NCBI GenBank assembly: GCA_040901445.1
Contig: JBBDYQ010000001.1
Location: forward strand, 145,716 to 209,715
Length of the DNA stretch: 64,000 nt
Source: Thermoleophilaceae bacterium
GTDB taxonomy: Bacteria; Actinomycetota; Thermoleophilia; Solirubrobacterales; Thermoleophilaceae
Direction: 5' to 3'
This document shows, in pieces, positions 36,688 through 45,099 of the stretch; the stretch's first letter is position 1, and each line of letters begins with the position of its first letter. The notes under the pieces are model-generated. The model saw only the letters and a list, made by a program, of their open reading frames with translations. It was not told where the DNA came from and searched no databases. The position numbers and the translations under genes were made by a program.

Positions 36688-37649
36688 TTCGCTACGTCCT
36701 TCGCGTGGTAGGTGATCACGATGTCGGCGCCGGCGCGGCGGACGCCGGTGAGCGCCTCGAGCACGGCCGCGCGCTCGTCGAGGTGTCCGGAGGCAGCCGC
36801 CGCCTTGATCATGGCGTACTCCCCGCTCACGTTGTATGCAGCCACCGGCAGCCGCGTGGCGTCCTTGATCCGGCGGATGACGTCGAGATAGGGCAGCGCC
36901 GGCTTGACCATCACCACATCGGCGCCCTCCTCCACGTCGAGCAGCGCCTCGCGCACCGCCTCGTCGGCGTTGGCGGGGTCCATCTGGTAGCTGCGGCGGT
37001 CGCCGAACGCGGGCGCGGAGTCGGCCGCCTCGCGGAACGGCCCGTAGAAGGCGGAGGCGAACTTGGCGGAGTAGGCGATGATCGGCGTGTCGGTGTGGCC
37101 CTCGGAGTCGAGCTGGGTGCGCAGCGCGCCCACCCGGCCGTCCATCATGTCGCTCGGCGCGACCGCGTCCGCGCCCGAAGCCGCGTGCGAGATAGCCGTC
37201 TTCGCGAGCAGCTCGAGCGTGAGGTCGTTGTCGATGGTGCCCGCGTCGGTGACCACGCCACAGTGGCCGTGCGACGTGTAGCTGCACAGGCACACGTCGG
37301 TGAACACGAGCAGCTCGGGGTGGACGTCCTTGATGGCGCGCACGGCGAGCTGCACCACGCCCTCGTCGTCCCAGGCGCCCGAGCCGGACTCGTCCTTCTC
37401 CGCCGGCACGCCGAACAGCAGCACGGCCGGGATGCCGAGCGCATGCGCCGAGCCGGCCTCCTCGACCGCGTTCGCGATCGACACGCGCTCGATCCCCGGC
37501 ATGCCGGGGACGGGGGTGCGCTCGTCGGAGCCGAGCTGCACGAACATCGGGTACACGAGGTCGGAGGCCGAGAGCTCGGTCTCGCGCACCAGGTCGCGCA
37601 GGACCCCGGTCTTGCGCAGCCTGCGCAGGCGCGTCTGCGGAAAGGCCAT
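36666..37649 (-). CDS. hemB: Delta-aminolevulinic acid dehydratase (porphobilinogen synthase)
   Basis: Condenses two 5-aminolevulinate to porphobilinogen. 327 residues with both active-site lysines, K196 (AYSAKFAS) and K249 (VMVKPALPYLD). The zinc cysteines C120, C122 and C130 in DVCLCSYTSHGHCG are present, so this is a zinc-type enzyme. The C-terminus ends NWLATSD and overlaps the Ahb-like gene by 22 bp. Confidence 0.97.
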   Translation of the reverse strand: MAFPQTRLRRLRKTGVLRDLVRETELSASDLVYPMFVQLGSDERTPVPGMPGIERVSIANAVEEAGSAHALGIPAVLLFGVPAEKDESGSGAWDDEGVVQLAVRAIKDVHPELLVFTDVCLCSYTSHGHCGVVTDAGTIDNDLTLELLAKTAISHAASGADAVAPSDMMDGRVGALRTQLDSEGHTDTPIIAYSAKFASAFYGPFREAADSAPAFGDRRSYQMDPANADEAVREALLDVEEGADVVMVKPALPYLDVIRRIKDATRLPVAAYNVSGEYAMIKAAAASGHLDERAAVLEALTGVRRAGADIVITYHAKDVANWLATSD

Positions 37650-37676
37650 CGGAAGGAGTCTAGGCGGGCGGTCGCG

Positions 37677-38552
37677 TCACGCCGCGACCTGGGGCGTGGG
37701 CCTGCCGCGCTCGATGCGCCGCCGCTCCGTGCTCGCCACCAGGTCGAAGTAGCGCGTGCAGTAGCCGCGCGCGAGCGGCTTGGGCGTGACCGGGCGGGCG
37801 GCGCGCATGGCCCGGACCACGGCGCGGTGGGCCATCTCCTGCCGCGGCGACCAGGACAGTCCGTACAGCACGCGCACGCGCGCGGGAAGGCTGCCGAGCA
37901 TGATCAGGTCGTGCACCCGCTTGGCGGGCTGCAGGTGGGTGGGCATCGGGATCTCGAATGCGGTGAAGGCACCCACCACCTTGGCCTCCGGCGTCAGGTG
38001 CAGGTCCTCGCCGGACAGCTGCTCGTCCCACCAGGCGCGGAAGTCCGGGTAGGTGGGCGGCGCGACGTCGCGCGGCATGCCGAACAGCTCGGCGAAGCGG
38101 ATGTAGTCCTGCCAGAACGACTCGCGCTCGGCGGGCTCGAGGCGGCGCACGAAGAGGTCGTAGAAGTGCTCTGCCGAGTCGGCGGCGACCGCCACCGTCC
38201 AGAGCATGAGCTGCGGGTCGAACGCGTCGTAGCGGGTGCCCCTGGGATAGTGCGGCCCGGCGTCCTCGGGCAGTGCGCCGTTCACGCGCTCGTGCATCCT
38301 GTGGACCATGGCCAGCACGCGGTCGGCCTCCTCGCGCGTGCCGAAGAAGATCGTCTCGAACATCTTGCCCGTGTGGGCGAGGCGCCGGAACGGCGTGAGC
38401 TTCTGGCGCGTGTGCTCGGCGGTTCCGACGTAGTTGAGCGGCTTGAGCGCGCCGATGCAGAGTGCGCGCTGGCCGTAGTGGAGGCCCACGAGCCGTTCGC
38501 CGTGGACGCGCCGCAGCACCGACCTGCCGCGGGGAAAGTAGCCCTCGTCCAT
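37677..38552 (-). CDS. DUF2236 (MpaB/latex-clearing-protein family) oxygenase-like protein
   Basis: 291 residues of the DUF2236 family, haem-b proteins that include rubber oxygenase Lcp and MpaB. RRVHGERLVGLHYGQRALCIGALKPLNYVG (~15-44), FRRLAHTGKMFETIFFGTREEADRVLAMVHRMHERVNG (~56-93) and YDAFDPQLMLWTVAVAADSA (~106-125) are typical, with candidate haem-ligand histidines at 61 and 84. Substrate unknown. The start overlaps that of the divergent TetR open frame; the nearby haem genes may supply the cofactor. Confidence 0.8.
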   Translation of the reverse strand: MDEGYFPRGRSVLRRVHGERLVGLHYGQRALCIGALKPLNYVGTAEHTRQKLTPFRRLAHTGKMFETIFFGTREEADRVLAMVHRMHERVNGALPEDAGPHYPRGTRYDAFDPQLMLWTVAVAADSAEHFYDLFVRRLEPAERESFWQDYIRFAELFGMPRDVAPPTYPDFRAWWDEQLSGEDLHLTPEAKVVGAFTAFEIPMPTHLQPAKRVHDLIMLGSLPARVRVLYGLSWSPRQEMAHRAVVRAMRAARPVTPKPLARGYCTRYFDLVASTERRRIERGRPTPQVAA

Positions 38553-38553
38553 G

Positions 38554-38580
38554 TGGAAACGGATGTTATCAGATACCCTC
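38554..38580. promoter_or_regulatory. Compact divergent promoter/operator between DUF2236 and tetR genes
   Basis: Only 28 bp separate the DUF2236 ATG from the likely tetR GTG. This AT-richer segment has TACCCT (TANNNT-like -10) about 6-8 bases before the GTG, and TAACAT on the other strand about 10 bases before the ATG. Both fit leaderless transcripts, which are frequent in actinobacteria. A TetR operator would have to lie here too. Confidence 0.4.
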
Positions 38581-39225
38581 GTGCCCGTGAGCGTCTATGC
38601 CGGGGTGTCAGCCGAGGACCGCCGCGCCGGGCGGCGCGCGCGGCTGCTCGAGGCCGGACTGGACCTCGTGGGCAGCGACGGCTGGCAGGCGGCCGGCGTG
38701 CGGGCCATCTGCTCGCGCGCGCGGCTCACGCCGCGCTACTTCTACGAGAGCTTCGAGAACCGGGAGGCGCTGCTCGTGGCCATCTTCGACTCCATCTCCG
38801 AAGAGGCCGCCGGGCGCGTGGTCGAAGCCGTGGTGGCGGCCCCCGAGGACGCGGAGGCCAAATCGCGCGCGGCGGTCGAGTCCTTCGTGGACCTGCTCGT
38901 GGAGGACCCGCGCAAGGCGCGCGTGATGTTCGTGGAGGCCATGGGCATCGAGGCGCTCGAGCGCCGCCGGCACGAGGTGCTGCGGATGTTCGCCCGGCTC
39001 ATCCGCGACCAGGGCCGGGAGTTCTACGGCCGGCCCGCCGGGTCGGACCGCATCCTCGACACCACGGCGTTCCTCCTCGCGGGCGGTCTGGCCGAGCTGC
39101 TGCTGGCGTGGCTGGACGGCGAGCTGTCATCGAGCCGCGACGAGCTGGTGGACGACTGCGCCGCGCTGCTGGCGGCGACCGGCGAGGCCGCCGCGGCGAT
39201 CGCGCGCGAGCGGACGCGGACCTAG
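38581..39225 (+). CDS. TetR/AcrR-family transcriptional regulator
   Basis: 214 residues. N-terminal HTH: RARLLEAGLDLVGSDGWQAAGVRAICSRARLTPRYFYESFENREALLVAIF (~16-66) is the classical TetR three-helix domain with the YFYESF recognition helix; the rest is an all-helical ligand domain. A GTG at 38581 or 38587 is favoured over the in-frame ATG at 38551, because the latter overlaps the start of the divergent DUF2236 gene. It most likely represses itself and that gene. Confidence 0.88.
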   Translation: MPVSVYAGVSAEDRRAGRRARLLEAGLDLVGSDGWQAAGVRAICSRARLTPRYFYESFENREALLVAIFDSISEEAAGRVVEAVVAAPEDAEAKSRAAVESFVDLLVEDPRKARVMFVEAMGIEALERRRHEVLRMFARLIRDQGREFYGRPAGSDRILDTTAFLLAGGLAELLLAWLDGELSSSRDELVDDCAALLAATGEAAAAIARERTRT

Positions 39226-39255
39226 GCGAACCATGCCGGCTCGTGCCGGCACCCT

Positions 39256-39290
39256 CCTGCCCTGAGCACCCATACGGTGCCCAAGGCAGG
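39256..39290. terminator. Bidirectional hairpin between convergent tetR and ABC permease genes
   Basis: CCTGCC-ctga-GCACC-catac-GGTGC-ccaa-GGCAGG: two nested stems (6 and 5 bp) with a symmetric internal loop. It sits in the 87-bp gap between convergent stops, as expected of a shared terminator. No T-run is visible on either strand. Confidence 0.6.
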
Positions 39291-39312
39291 ACGCTCGCCC
39301 ACGGCCCCTGGC

Positions 39313-40650
39313 CTACGCGAAGCGGCGCAGCGCGAGGCGACCCGCCAGGCCGAACGCCAGCGCGAGCGCGCCCAGGTGCAGCAGCGGCACGCCGATGCCG
39401 CCCTCGGCGCCGAGCGCCGCCTCCATCGCGTCGAGCGTGGGCTTGAAGGGGAAGAGCGCGGCCACCACGCGCAGCACGTCATAGAGGCCGCCGGACACCG
39501 AGCCGGACGGCACGAGCGAGACCACCGCCACCGGCAGCGAGAGCATGAACGCAAGCAGTGACGCCGCCCGCACCTCGCGCGTGAGCGCGCCGATGGCCAG
39601 CCCCATGGCCGCAAAGGCCAGCGCGCCCGCGACGGCGGCCACGATCCACAGCGGCACGCGGGTGAAGTCCAGGCCCACGAAGAGCCCGATGCCGATCAGC
39701 ATCAGCACGCCCACGGGCGCCGCCATCGCGGCCGCCACCAGCGCCTTCTCCACCAGCAGCGCGGTGCGCGAGACCAGCCCGCGCACCAGCCGCAGGAAGA
39801 CGTTCTCCTCCCGCTCCAGGGCGAGGATGCCGGCGGCCAGGAGCATGGCCACGAACATGAGCGACACGGTGACCGCGATGGCGGCCGCGAACGACGCGAG
39901 CGGCGCGTCGCCGCCCTCGACCACGGTCTGCTCCACGCGGATCGGCGTGCCCACCGACGACAGGACCTCGTCGGAGAGGTCGAGGTTCTCGCGCGCGAGG
40001 CGGGCGAAGCTGATCACCTGCTCCACGCGATCGCGCACGGGCGAATCGCCCGGCAGGTCCCGCAGGGTGTCCTCGAGGATGGCCTGCGCCCGCTCCAGGC
40101 CGAGCACGTCGAAGTCGCGGCCCAGGAACGAGAACTCGCCGCCGGTGACGATCAATCCGAGGTAGTCCAGCGCGACCTCGGTGAAGCGCTCCGTGAGGGC
40201 GGCGTTGGCATCCGCCACCTGCGACTTGATCGTGTTCTCGACGAACTCCCGCTTGACCGGGTCCTCGGCGTTGTAGAAGACCTCGACCGTGGCCGGCTCG
40301 AGCCCCGAGGACAGCTTCTGCGTGATGTCGGGCGGGATGATCAGCGCGCCGAGGACCTCGCCCTCGCGCACCATCTCGATGGCCTCCTCCCGGCTCGACA
40401 CCGGCACGGTCTCGAGCGCCTCGAAGAGCTGGCTCGCCTGCCCCACCGCGTCGATCTCCTCTCCGCCGATCGAGATGACCTCCGCGGCCTCGGGCACCTG
40501 GTTGAGGAAGGCCACCCGCGGCTCCCCCGGTCCGCGCGTGAGCGCGAAGCCCACGATCACGGCGATGATCACCGGGTAGGCCACCAGCAGCGCCAGCAGC
40601 AGCGGCGAGCGCCTGAGGATGCGGATGTCCTTCGCGAAGAGGTGGCGCAC
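39313..40650 (-). CDS. ABC-2 type transporter permease
   Basis: 445 residues. One N-terminal helix (~18-38), a large extracytoplasmic domain (~40-245), then five to six helices at the C-terminus (~255-440), the topology of the ABC2_membrane_3/YhfN type. FAAAIAVTVSLMFVAMLLAAGILALEREENVFLRLVRGLVS carries the conserved amphipathic EREEN..RL coupling segment. Works with the ATPase encoded 17 bp upstream. Substrate unknown (drug, lipid or sodium exporters share this layout). Confidence 0.88.
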   Translation of the reverse strand: MRHLFAKDIRILRRSPLLLALLVAYPVIIAVIVGFALTRGPGEPRVAFLNQVPEAAEVISIGGEEIDAVGQASQLFEALETVPVSSREEAIEMVREGEVLGALIIPPDITQKLSSGLEPATVEVFYNAEDPVKREFVENTIKSQVADANAALTERFTEVALDYLGLIVTGGEFSFLGRDFDVLGLERAQAILEDTLRDLPGDSPVRDRVEQVISFARLARENLDLSDEVLSSVGTPIRVEQTVVEGGDAPLASFAAAIAVTVSLMFVAMLLAAGILALEREENVFLRLVRGLVSRTALLVEKALVAAAMAAPVGVLMLIGIGLFVGLDFTRVPLWIVAAVAGALAFAAMGLAIGALTREVRAASLLAFMLSLPVAVVSLVPSGSVSGGLYDVLRVVAALFPFKPTLDAMEAALGAEGGIGVPLLHLGALALAFGLAGRLALRRFA

Positions 40651-40667
40651 GGGTCAGGTGGCCATCT

Positions 40668-41414
40668 CTAGTGACCGCGCTGGCGCAGGAACGCCACGAA
40701 CGCGCTCTCGAAGTCCAGCCCGGTCGTGCCCACCGCGTGCTCGAGCTCGCGCGGCGATCCGGTGAACAGCCGCTCGCCGTCGGCCAGCACCACGAGCTGG
40801 TGGGCGTGGCGGTCGGCCTCCTGCACGTTGTGGGTGGAGTACACGACCGTCGTGCCCGCGTCCGACAGCCCGAGGATGAACTCCCAGAGCCGCTCGCGCT
40901 GGCGCGGGTCGAGCGCGGCGCTGGGCTCGTCGAGCAGCAGCACCGGCGGGTCGGCGAGCAGGCCGATGGCGATGTTCACCCGCTGCCGGTTGCCGCCCGA
41001 CAGCACGCCGACCTGGTCGTGCGCGCGGTCCTCCAGGCCGGTCTGGGCCAGCATTCGCGCCACCACGCCGTCCACGTCGGGGCAGCCTTCGAGCTTGGCG
41101 AACAGGCGCAGGTTCTCGTCCACCGTGAGCTTGCCGTACAGCGCGGCCTGCTGGGGAACCCAGCCCACCTCGCGCGGCACGCGGTTGACGCCGCCGTCGT
41201 CGGGGCGCTGGATGCCCGCGAGGATCGAGAGCAGCGTGGTCTTGCCGGCGCCGTTGGGCCCGATGACGGCCACGAGCTCGCCCCGTCCCGCGCGCAGCGA
41301 CACGTCCTTGAGCGCCACCCTCTCCCCGTAGCGCTTCACGAGTCCCGTGGCCTCGAGCACGGGAGTGGCCGGCTCTGCCGCGCCGGTCGCGGCGGCGGTG
41401 GCGGGACGGGCCAT
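40668..41414 (-). CDS. ABC transporter ATP-binding protein
   Basis: 248 residues. Walker A GPNGAGKTT (~53), Q-loop QQAALYGKLTVDEN (~83), signature LSGGNRQRVNIAIGL (~129; Asn replaces Gln in LSGGQ), Walker B PVLLLDEPSAALDP (~148) and switch His in YSTHNVQEA (~184). Energises the neighbouring ABC-2 permease. ATG at 41414 chosen; upstream frame is antisense to ymdB. Confidence 0.95.
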   Translation of the reverse strand: MARPATAAATGAAEPATPVLEATGLVKRYGERVALKDVSLRAGRGELVAVIGPNGAGKTTLLSILAGIQRPDDGGVNRVPREVGWVPQQAALYGKLTVDENLRLFAKLEGCPDVDGVVARMLAQTGLEDRAHDQVGVLSGGNRQRVNIAIGLLADPPVLLLDEPSAALDPRQRERLWEFILGLSDAGTTVVYSTHNVQEADRHAHQLVVLADGERLFTGSPRELEHAVGTTGLDFESAFVAFLRQRGH

Positions 41415-41442
41415 GCGGGCAAGGGTGACAGAATCGCCCGCC

Positions 41443-42225
41443 GTGAAGCTTCTGTTCGTGGGTGACGTGGTGGGCGGCATCGGGCGGCGCGCCCTTGCCG
41501 GGCTGCTGCCCGGGATCCGCGAGCGCCACGCGCCCGACTTCGTGGTCGTGAACGGCGAGAACGCGGCCGGCGGCGTGGGCATCACCGAGCGGGTGGCGCG
41601 CGAGCTGCTCGACCTCGACGTGGACGCAATCACTCTCGGCAACCACGCCTACCGCCACCGCGACGTGTACGGGCTGCTCGACACCGAGACGCGGATCGTG
41701 CGCCCGGCCAACTACCCGAAGGGCAATCCGGGCCGCGGGGTGACGGTGGTCGAGCGCGGCGGCGCACGGCTGGCCGTGGTCAACCTCTCGGGAATCGTGT
41801 TCATCGAGGCCGCGCGCTCGCCGTTCCCCGAGGCCGACGCCATCGTGGCCGGCCTGCGCGGGCGCGCCAACCACGTGCTCGTGGACTTCCACGCCGAGGC
41901 CACCAGCGAGAAGGTGGCCATGGGCTGGCACCTCGACGGGCGCGTGACCGCCTGCGTGGGCACCCACACCCACGTGCCTACCAGCGACTTCCGCGTGCTG
42001 CCGGGCGGCACCGCCTACATCAGCGACGTGGGGATGACCGGGCCGCGCGGCGGCGTGATCGGCATGAAGCGCGAGCCGGCACTCGAGCGCTTCCGCACCC
42101 AGATGCCGGTGAAGCTGGAGACCTCGGACGAGGATCCGTGGCTCAACGCGGTGCTGATCGAGGCGGGCGACGACGGCCGGGCGACGGGGATCGAGCAGCT
42201 GCTGCTGCCGGCGGACGGCGCGTAG
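41443..42225 (+). CDS. ymdB: YmdB-family metallophosphoesterase
   Basis: 260-residue calcineurin-like phosphodiesterase (TIGR00282). Metal ligands: GDVVG (D9), NGENAAGG, LGNHAYRH (N67/H68), DFHAEATSEK and GTHTHVPTSD. Bacillus YmdB cleaves 2',3'-cyclic nucleotides and influences biofilm decisions. GTG start at 41443; the ATPase gene is divergent 28 bp away. Confidence 0.92.
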   Translation: MKLLFVGDVVGGIGRRALAGLLPGIRERHAPDFVVVNGENAAGGVGITERVARELLDLDVDAITLGNHAYRHRDVYGLLDTETRIVRPANYPKGNPGRGVTVVERGGARLAVVNLSGIVFIEAARSPFPEADAIVAGLRGRANHVLVDFHAEATSEKVAMGWHLDGRVTACVGTHTHVPTSDFRVLPGGTAYISDVGMTGPRGGVIGMKREPALERFRTQMPVKLETSDEDPWLNAVLIEAGDDGRATGIEQLLLPADGA

Positions 42226-42228
42226 GCC

Positions 42229-42879
42229 CTACGCGCAGCAGCCCTCCCCGCGCCACGCCTCCAGCCCCTCCCGGACGGCCACGGCGGCGATCAGCAGGCC
42301 GACGAGCGGGTCGAGCCACCAGGCGCCGGCGAGCGCGTTCCCCAGCAGGCCGAGGAGCAGCGCGCCGGCGAGGTACGCGCAGAGGATGTTCTGGCGGCCC
42401 TCGCCCTTCGTGGCGGCCGAGCCGATCGCGTCCGCGATGCGCTGCTTGGCGATGCCGAGATAGGGCATGACCGCGAGGCTGGTGGCGCTGAGCACGATCC
42501 CCAGCCAGCTGACGTCGGGGCGCTCCGCTTGGACGAGCGCCTGGAGGGACTCGAACCCGACGTACGGCGCAAGCAGGAAGAACTGGATGGCCACGAGCTT
42601 CTGGGCACGACCCTCCGCGGCCGCCGAGAACATGCGCGCACCGCTGAAGCGCCAGACGATCACCAGGCTCGCGATGCCCTCGATCCCGGAGTCGATGCCG
42701 AAGCCGATCAGCGCGATCGAGCCGGCGAGGATCCCGGCGAAGATGGCGACGCCGCCTTCCAGCGCCATGTACCCGAGGCTGGCCCAGGAGAGCAGCTTCG
42801 CGCGGTTGGCCAAGCGCCGGTAGGTCTCGCGATCTACGCGAGCCGCCCGCGGTCGCGTCACGGCCGCGGGCGCGGTCAT
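42229..42879 (-). CDS. Cation diffusion facilitator-like transporter
   Basis: 216 residues with six hydrophobic helices. GFGIDSGIEGIASLVIVWRFS (~58-78) carries the D..E/S metal-site pattern of CDF helix 2, and ILCAYLAGALLLGLLGNAL plus WWLDPLVGLLIAAVAVREGLEAW (~185-208) matches helices 5-6 with the second Asp. The cytoplasmic C-terminal domain of ordinary CDFs is missing; the protein ends in GCC A, a possible metal handover site. Overlaps the ArsR gene by four bases and is surely its target. Confidence 0.82.
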   Translation of the reverse strand: MTAPAAVTRPRAARVDRETYRRLANRAKLLSWASLGYMALEGGVAIFAGILAGSIALIGFGIDSGIEGIASLVIVWRFSGARMFSAAAEGRAQKLVAIQFFLLAPYVGFESLQALVQAERPDVSWLGIVLSATSLAVMPYLGIAKQRIADAIGSAATKGEGRQNILCAYLAGALLLGLLGNALAGAWWLDPLVGLLIAAVAVREGLEAWRGEGCCA

Positions 42880-43253
42880 CGCGCCGCGGGGGCCTCGGCG
42901 CGAACCGCTGCCAGGAGCGCGCGGCCCGGGTCCGTGACCGAGTACATCACCATCCTGCCCTCCCGGCGGCTGGAGACCAGGGCGGCGCCGCGAAGCGTCC
43001 TCAGGTGATGGGACACGAGGTTCTCGGGCCGCTGTGCGATCCAGGCCAGGTCACACACGCAGAGCTCGTCCGTCGCGGCGAGTGCGGCGGCAAGGACCAG
43101 GCGGGTGGGATCGGCCAGCGCCCTGGCACGGTCCGCGAGGGGGCCCGCGGCCTCGTCCGTCAGCCGCTCGGCGCGTAGCGCCTCCGCCTTCGGCAGGTCG
43201 AGGCAGAGGAGGTCGCAAGAATCGTCCGGCACGGCCGTGGACCATACCAACAT
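42876..43253 (-). CDS. ArsR/SmtB metal-sensing repressor
   Basis: 125 residues. N-terminal Cys pair DSCDLLCLDLP (~12-22) and ELCVCDLAWI (~71-80) give the four-cysteine CadC/CmtR-like arrangement for Cd, Pb or Zn sensing. Winged helix: LADPTRLVLAAALAA (~52), ENLVSHHLRTLRGAALVSSRREGRMVMYSV (~85-114). The ATG lies inside a perfect inverted repeat, so the repressor covers its own start. The CDF-like transporter is coupled downstream. Confidence 0.92.
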   Translation of the reverse strand: MLVWSTAVPDDSCDLLCLDLPKAEALRAERLTDEAAGPLADRARALADPTRLVLAAALAATDELCVCDLAWIAQRPENLVSHHLRTLRGAALVSSRREGRMVMYSVTDPGRALLAAVRAEAPAAR

Positions 43254-43271
43254 CTCAACGGATGTTGAGAT
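43252..43271. promoter_or_regulatory. ArsR operator overlapping the arsR start codon
   Basis: ATCTCAAC-GGAT-GTTGAGAT, a perfect 8-bp inverted repeat with a four-base spacer. It includes the ATG (43253-43251) of the ArsR gene and ends two bases before the stop of the acetyltransferase gene. Symmetry and spacing fit an ArsR/SmtB dimer site. Confidence 0.8.
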
Positions 43272-43273
43272 AA

Positions 43274-43867
43274 CTACGGGCGCGGGTCGCGCCACATGAG
43301 CCACAGCGGCGGCCCGCCGGGCAGCCGGACCTCCTCGGTGACGCGGAAGCCGTGGCGCGCGTAGAAGGCGACGTTGCGCTCCTTGGAGGACTCGAGGTAG
43401 GCGGGGATCTCGTCGGCGTCGCAGGCCTCCAGCATGGGGGCGAGCACCGCCGAGCCGATCCCCTCCCCCTGGCGCTCGGGCTCGGTGCCCAGCACGGCGA
43501 GGTACCAGTGCGGCGTCTCGGGATGGCGGTGCTCGACGCCCTCGAGCCCTCGCAGCACCCGCGCCGTGCGCCGGCCGGTCGCTGGGAGGAAGCGCGCAAG
43601 GGCCACCGTCTCCCAGAGGCTGAAGCGCCAGCCCTCGGGCGGCGCCCACAGCGCGGCGCCGGCCGCGTCCCCTGTGGTGTACACCTCGCCGCCGCCCAGC
43701 AGCGCGCGCAGGCGGGTGCGGAAGTAGCGCCGGATCCAGGCCGGGCGGGTGGCCTCGCGCGCGAAGACCCATGACATCACCGGGTCGTCGTGGAAGGCGC
43801 GGGCCAGCACCGCGGCGAGCGCCCGCACGTCGGACGGGCCGGCACGGCGCACGGGCGGCGCGCTCAC
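43274..43867 (-). CDS. GNAT-family N-acetyltransferase
   Basis: 197 residues. Acetyl-CoA site LAVLGTEPERQGEGIGSAVLAPMLEAC (~130-156) includes the Q/R-x-x-G-x-G/A loop (QGEGIG); SSKERNVAFYARHGFRVTEEVRLPGGPPLWLMWRDP is the usual C-terminus. The group acts on small amines in most cases; the substrate is unknown. GTG start overlapping the upstream GT87-like stop (GTGA). Confidence 0.85.
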   Translation of the reverse strand: MSAPPVRRAGPSDVRALAAVLARAFHDDPVMSWVFAREATRPAWIRRYFRTRLRALLGGGEVYTTGDAAGAALWAPPEGWRFSLWETVALARFLPATGRRTARVLRGLEGVEHRHPETPHWYLAVLGTEPERQGEGIGSAVLAPMLEACDADEIPAYLESSKERNVAFYARHGFRVTEEVRLPGGPPLWLMWRDPRP

Positions 43868-45099
43868 TCCCACGCGCGCGGCTCCCGGTGCAGCGCGTGC
43901 AGCGCGAGCGCGACCACGCCGAGCAGCACCGCGTCGCGAACACCCACGAGCGCGAGCGCGAACGGCTCCTGGGCGACCACGTCGAAGTAGCGCGACGGGA
44001 ACTCGGCGAACGTGAGGAGCGTGGCGGCCGCCACCGCCCCCGCCAGCGCCCACATGCGCCAGGCGGCGGCGAGCGCGCCCAGCGGCGCCACCCAGATCAG
44101 GAACTGCGGCGAGAGCACCGTGCCCAGCGTCGCGAAGGCGGCCACGGCGGCGAGCGCCGCGAGCACGAGGGCGCGCGCGCCGGGCCTGCGGAACACCGCC
44201 ACCGCGATCCACCCGAGCACGGCGAGCAGCGCTGCCGCGAACACCGCCGCCACGGTGTCCACCACGGCGTGCACCAGCCCGTCGGAGCGGTGGCTGAACA
44301 CGGGCCCGGGCTCGGCGGTGAGCCCGAGCGCCCCGGCCGCGTTGATGGCGGTGGCGGGCACGCTCTCCACCTGGACCGGGCGCTCCACGTGGTAGGCGAT
44401 CGCATCCCAGGCGCCCTCGGGCGAGACCGCCACCCAGGCTCCGCCGGCCAGCGCGAGCGTGACCGCGAGCGCGGCGCCGCCGCGCGCGGCGGCGCGCCGG
44501 TCGCCGCGGCCGAGCAGCCATGCAAGCGCCACCAGCGCGACCAGCAGGGGGAACGCCTTGGTGAGCGCGCCCACGCCCGCGAGCGCGAAACCCACCTCGA
44601 TCCGCCCCACGAGCACCGCCGCCACCGCCCCCAGCGCCAGCGCCACGGGCAGCAGGTCGAAGTGGGTGCGAACCATGGCGCCGGCGAGCAACGGCAGCGC
44701 CGCGAAGGCGAGCAGCGCCCGGGCCTCGCTGCCGCCGGTGAGGCGGGCCAGCCGTCCGCTCAGCAGCAGCGTGGCGACCGCCACAGCGAGCATGAGCAGG
44801 GCGAACACCACGCGGTAGGTGCCCGCGTCCGTGCCCGCGAGCCCGGCGAGCCAGAGCGGCAGCGCGCCGAGCGGCGGGTACTCGAAAGCCACGTCGCGGA
44901 ACGGCACCAGACCGTCGAGGAACAGCTCGGCGTAGCTGCGGTAGACGAACAGGTCGTTCACCGTGGCGTCCGCCCACGGCCCGGCGCCGAAGGTGGCGAG
45001 CCAGCCCGCGCACAGCAGGAGTGCGGCGGGCGCCCAAGCGGGCAGCGCGCGTGCGCGGGCAGCGGCGGCGAGCGCACCCTGACGAGCAGAGGCGCTCAC
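43864..45099 (-). CDS. GT87/DUF2029-like polyprenyl-sugar-dependent membrane glycosyltransferase
   Basis: 411 residues and roughly ten to twelve hydrophobic helices. The first extracytoplasmic loop has DLFVYRSYAELFLDGLVPFRDVAFEYPPLG (~48-77), with the Asp and the FEYPP stretch typical of GT-C enzymes such as the mycobacterial mannosyltransferases PimE/MptB-related GT87. KAFPLLVALVALAWLL follows the conserved ALTK loop. Overlaps the next membrane glycosyltransferase gene by four bases; together with GtrA it probably decorates an envelope glycan. Confidence 0.75.
   Translation of the reverse strand: MSASARQGALAAAARARALPAWAPAALLLCAGWLATFGAGPWADATVNDLFVYRSYAELFLDGLVPFRDVAFEYPPLGALPLWLAGLAGTDAGTYRVVFALLMLAVAVATLLLSGRLARLTGGSEARALLAFAALPLLAGAMVRTHFDLLPVALALGAVAAVLVGRIEVGFALAGVGALTKAFPLLVALVALAWLLGRGDRRAAARGGAALAVTLALAGGAWVAVSPEGAWDAIAYHVERPVQVESVPATAINAAGALGLTAEPGPVFSHRSDGLVHAVVDTVAAVFAAALLAVLGWIAVAVFRRPGARALVLAALAAVAAFATLGTVLSPQFLIWVAPLGALAAAWRMWALAGAVAAATLLTFAEFPSRYFDVVAQEPFALALVGVRDAVLLGVVALALHALHREPRAWE

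Noticed and set aside
37677..38552. HemQ/chlorite-dismutase assignment for the gene next to hemB
   Set aside because: The motifs and His positions are those of DUF2236, not of chlorite dismutase-like HemQ.
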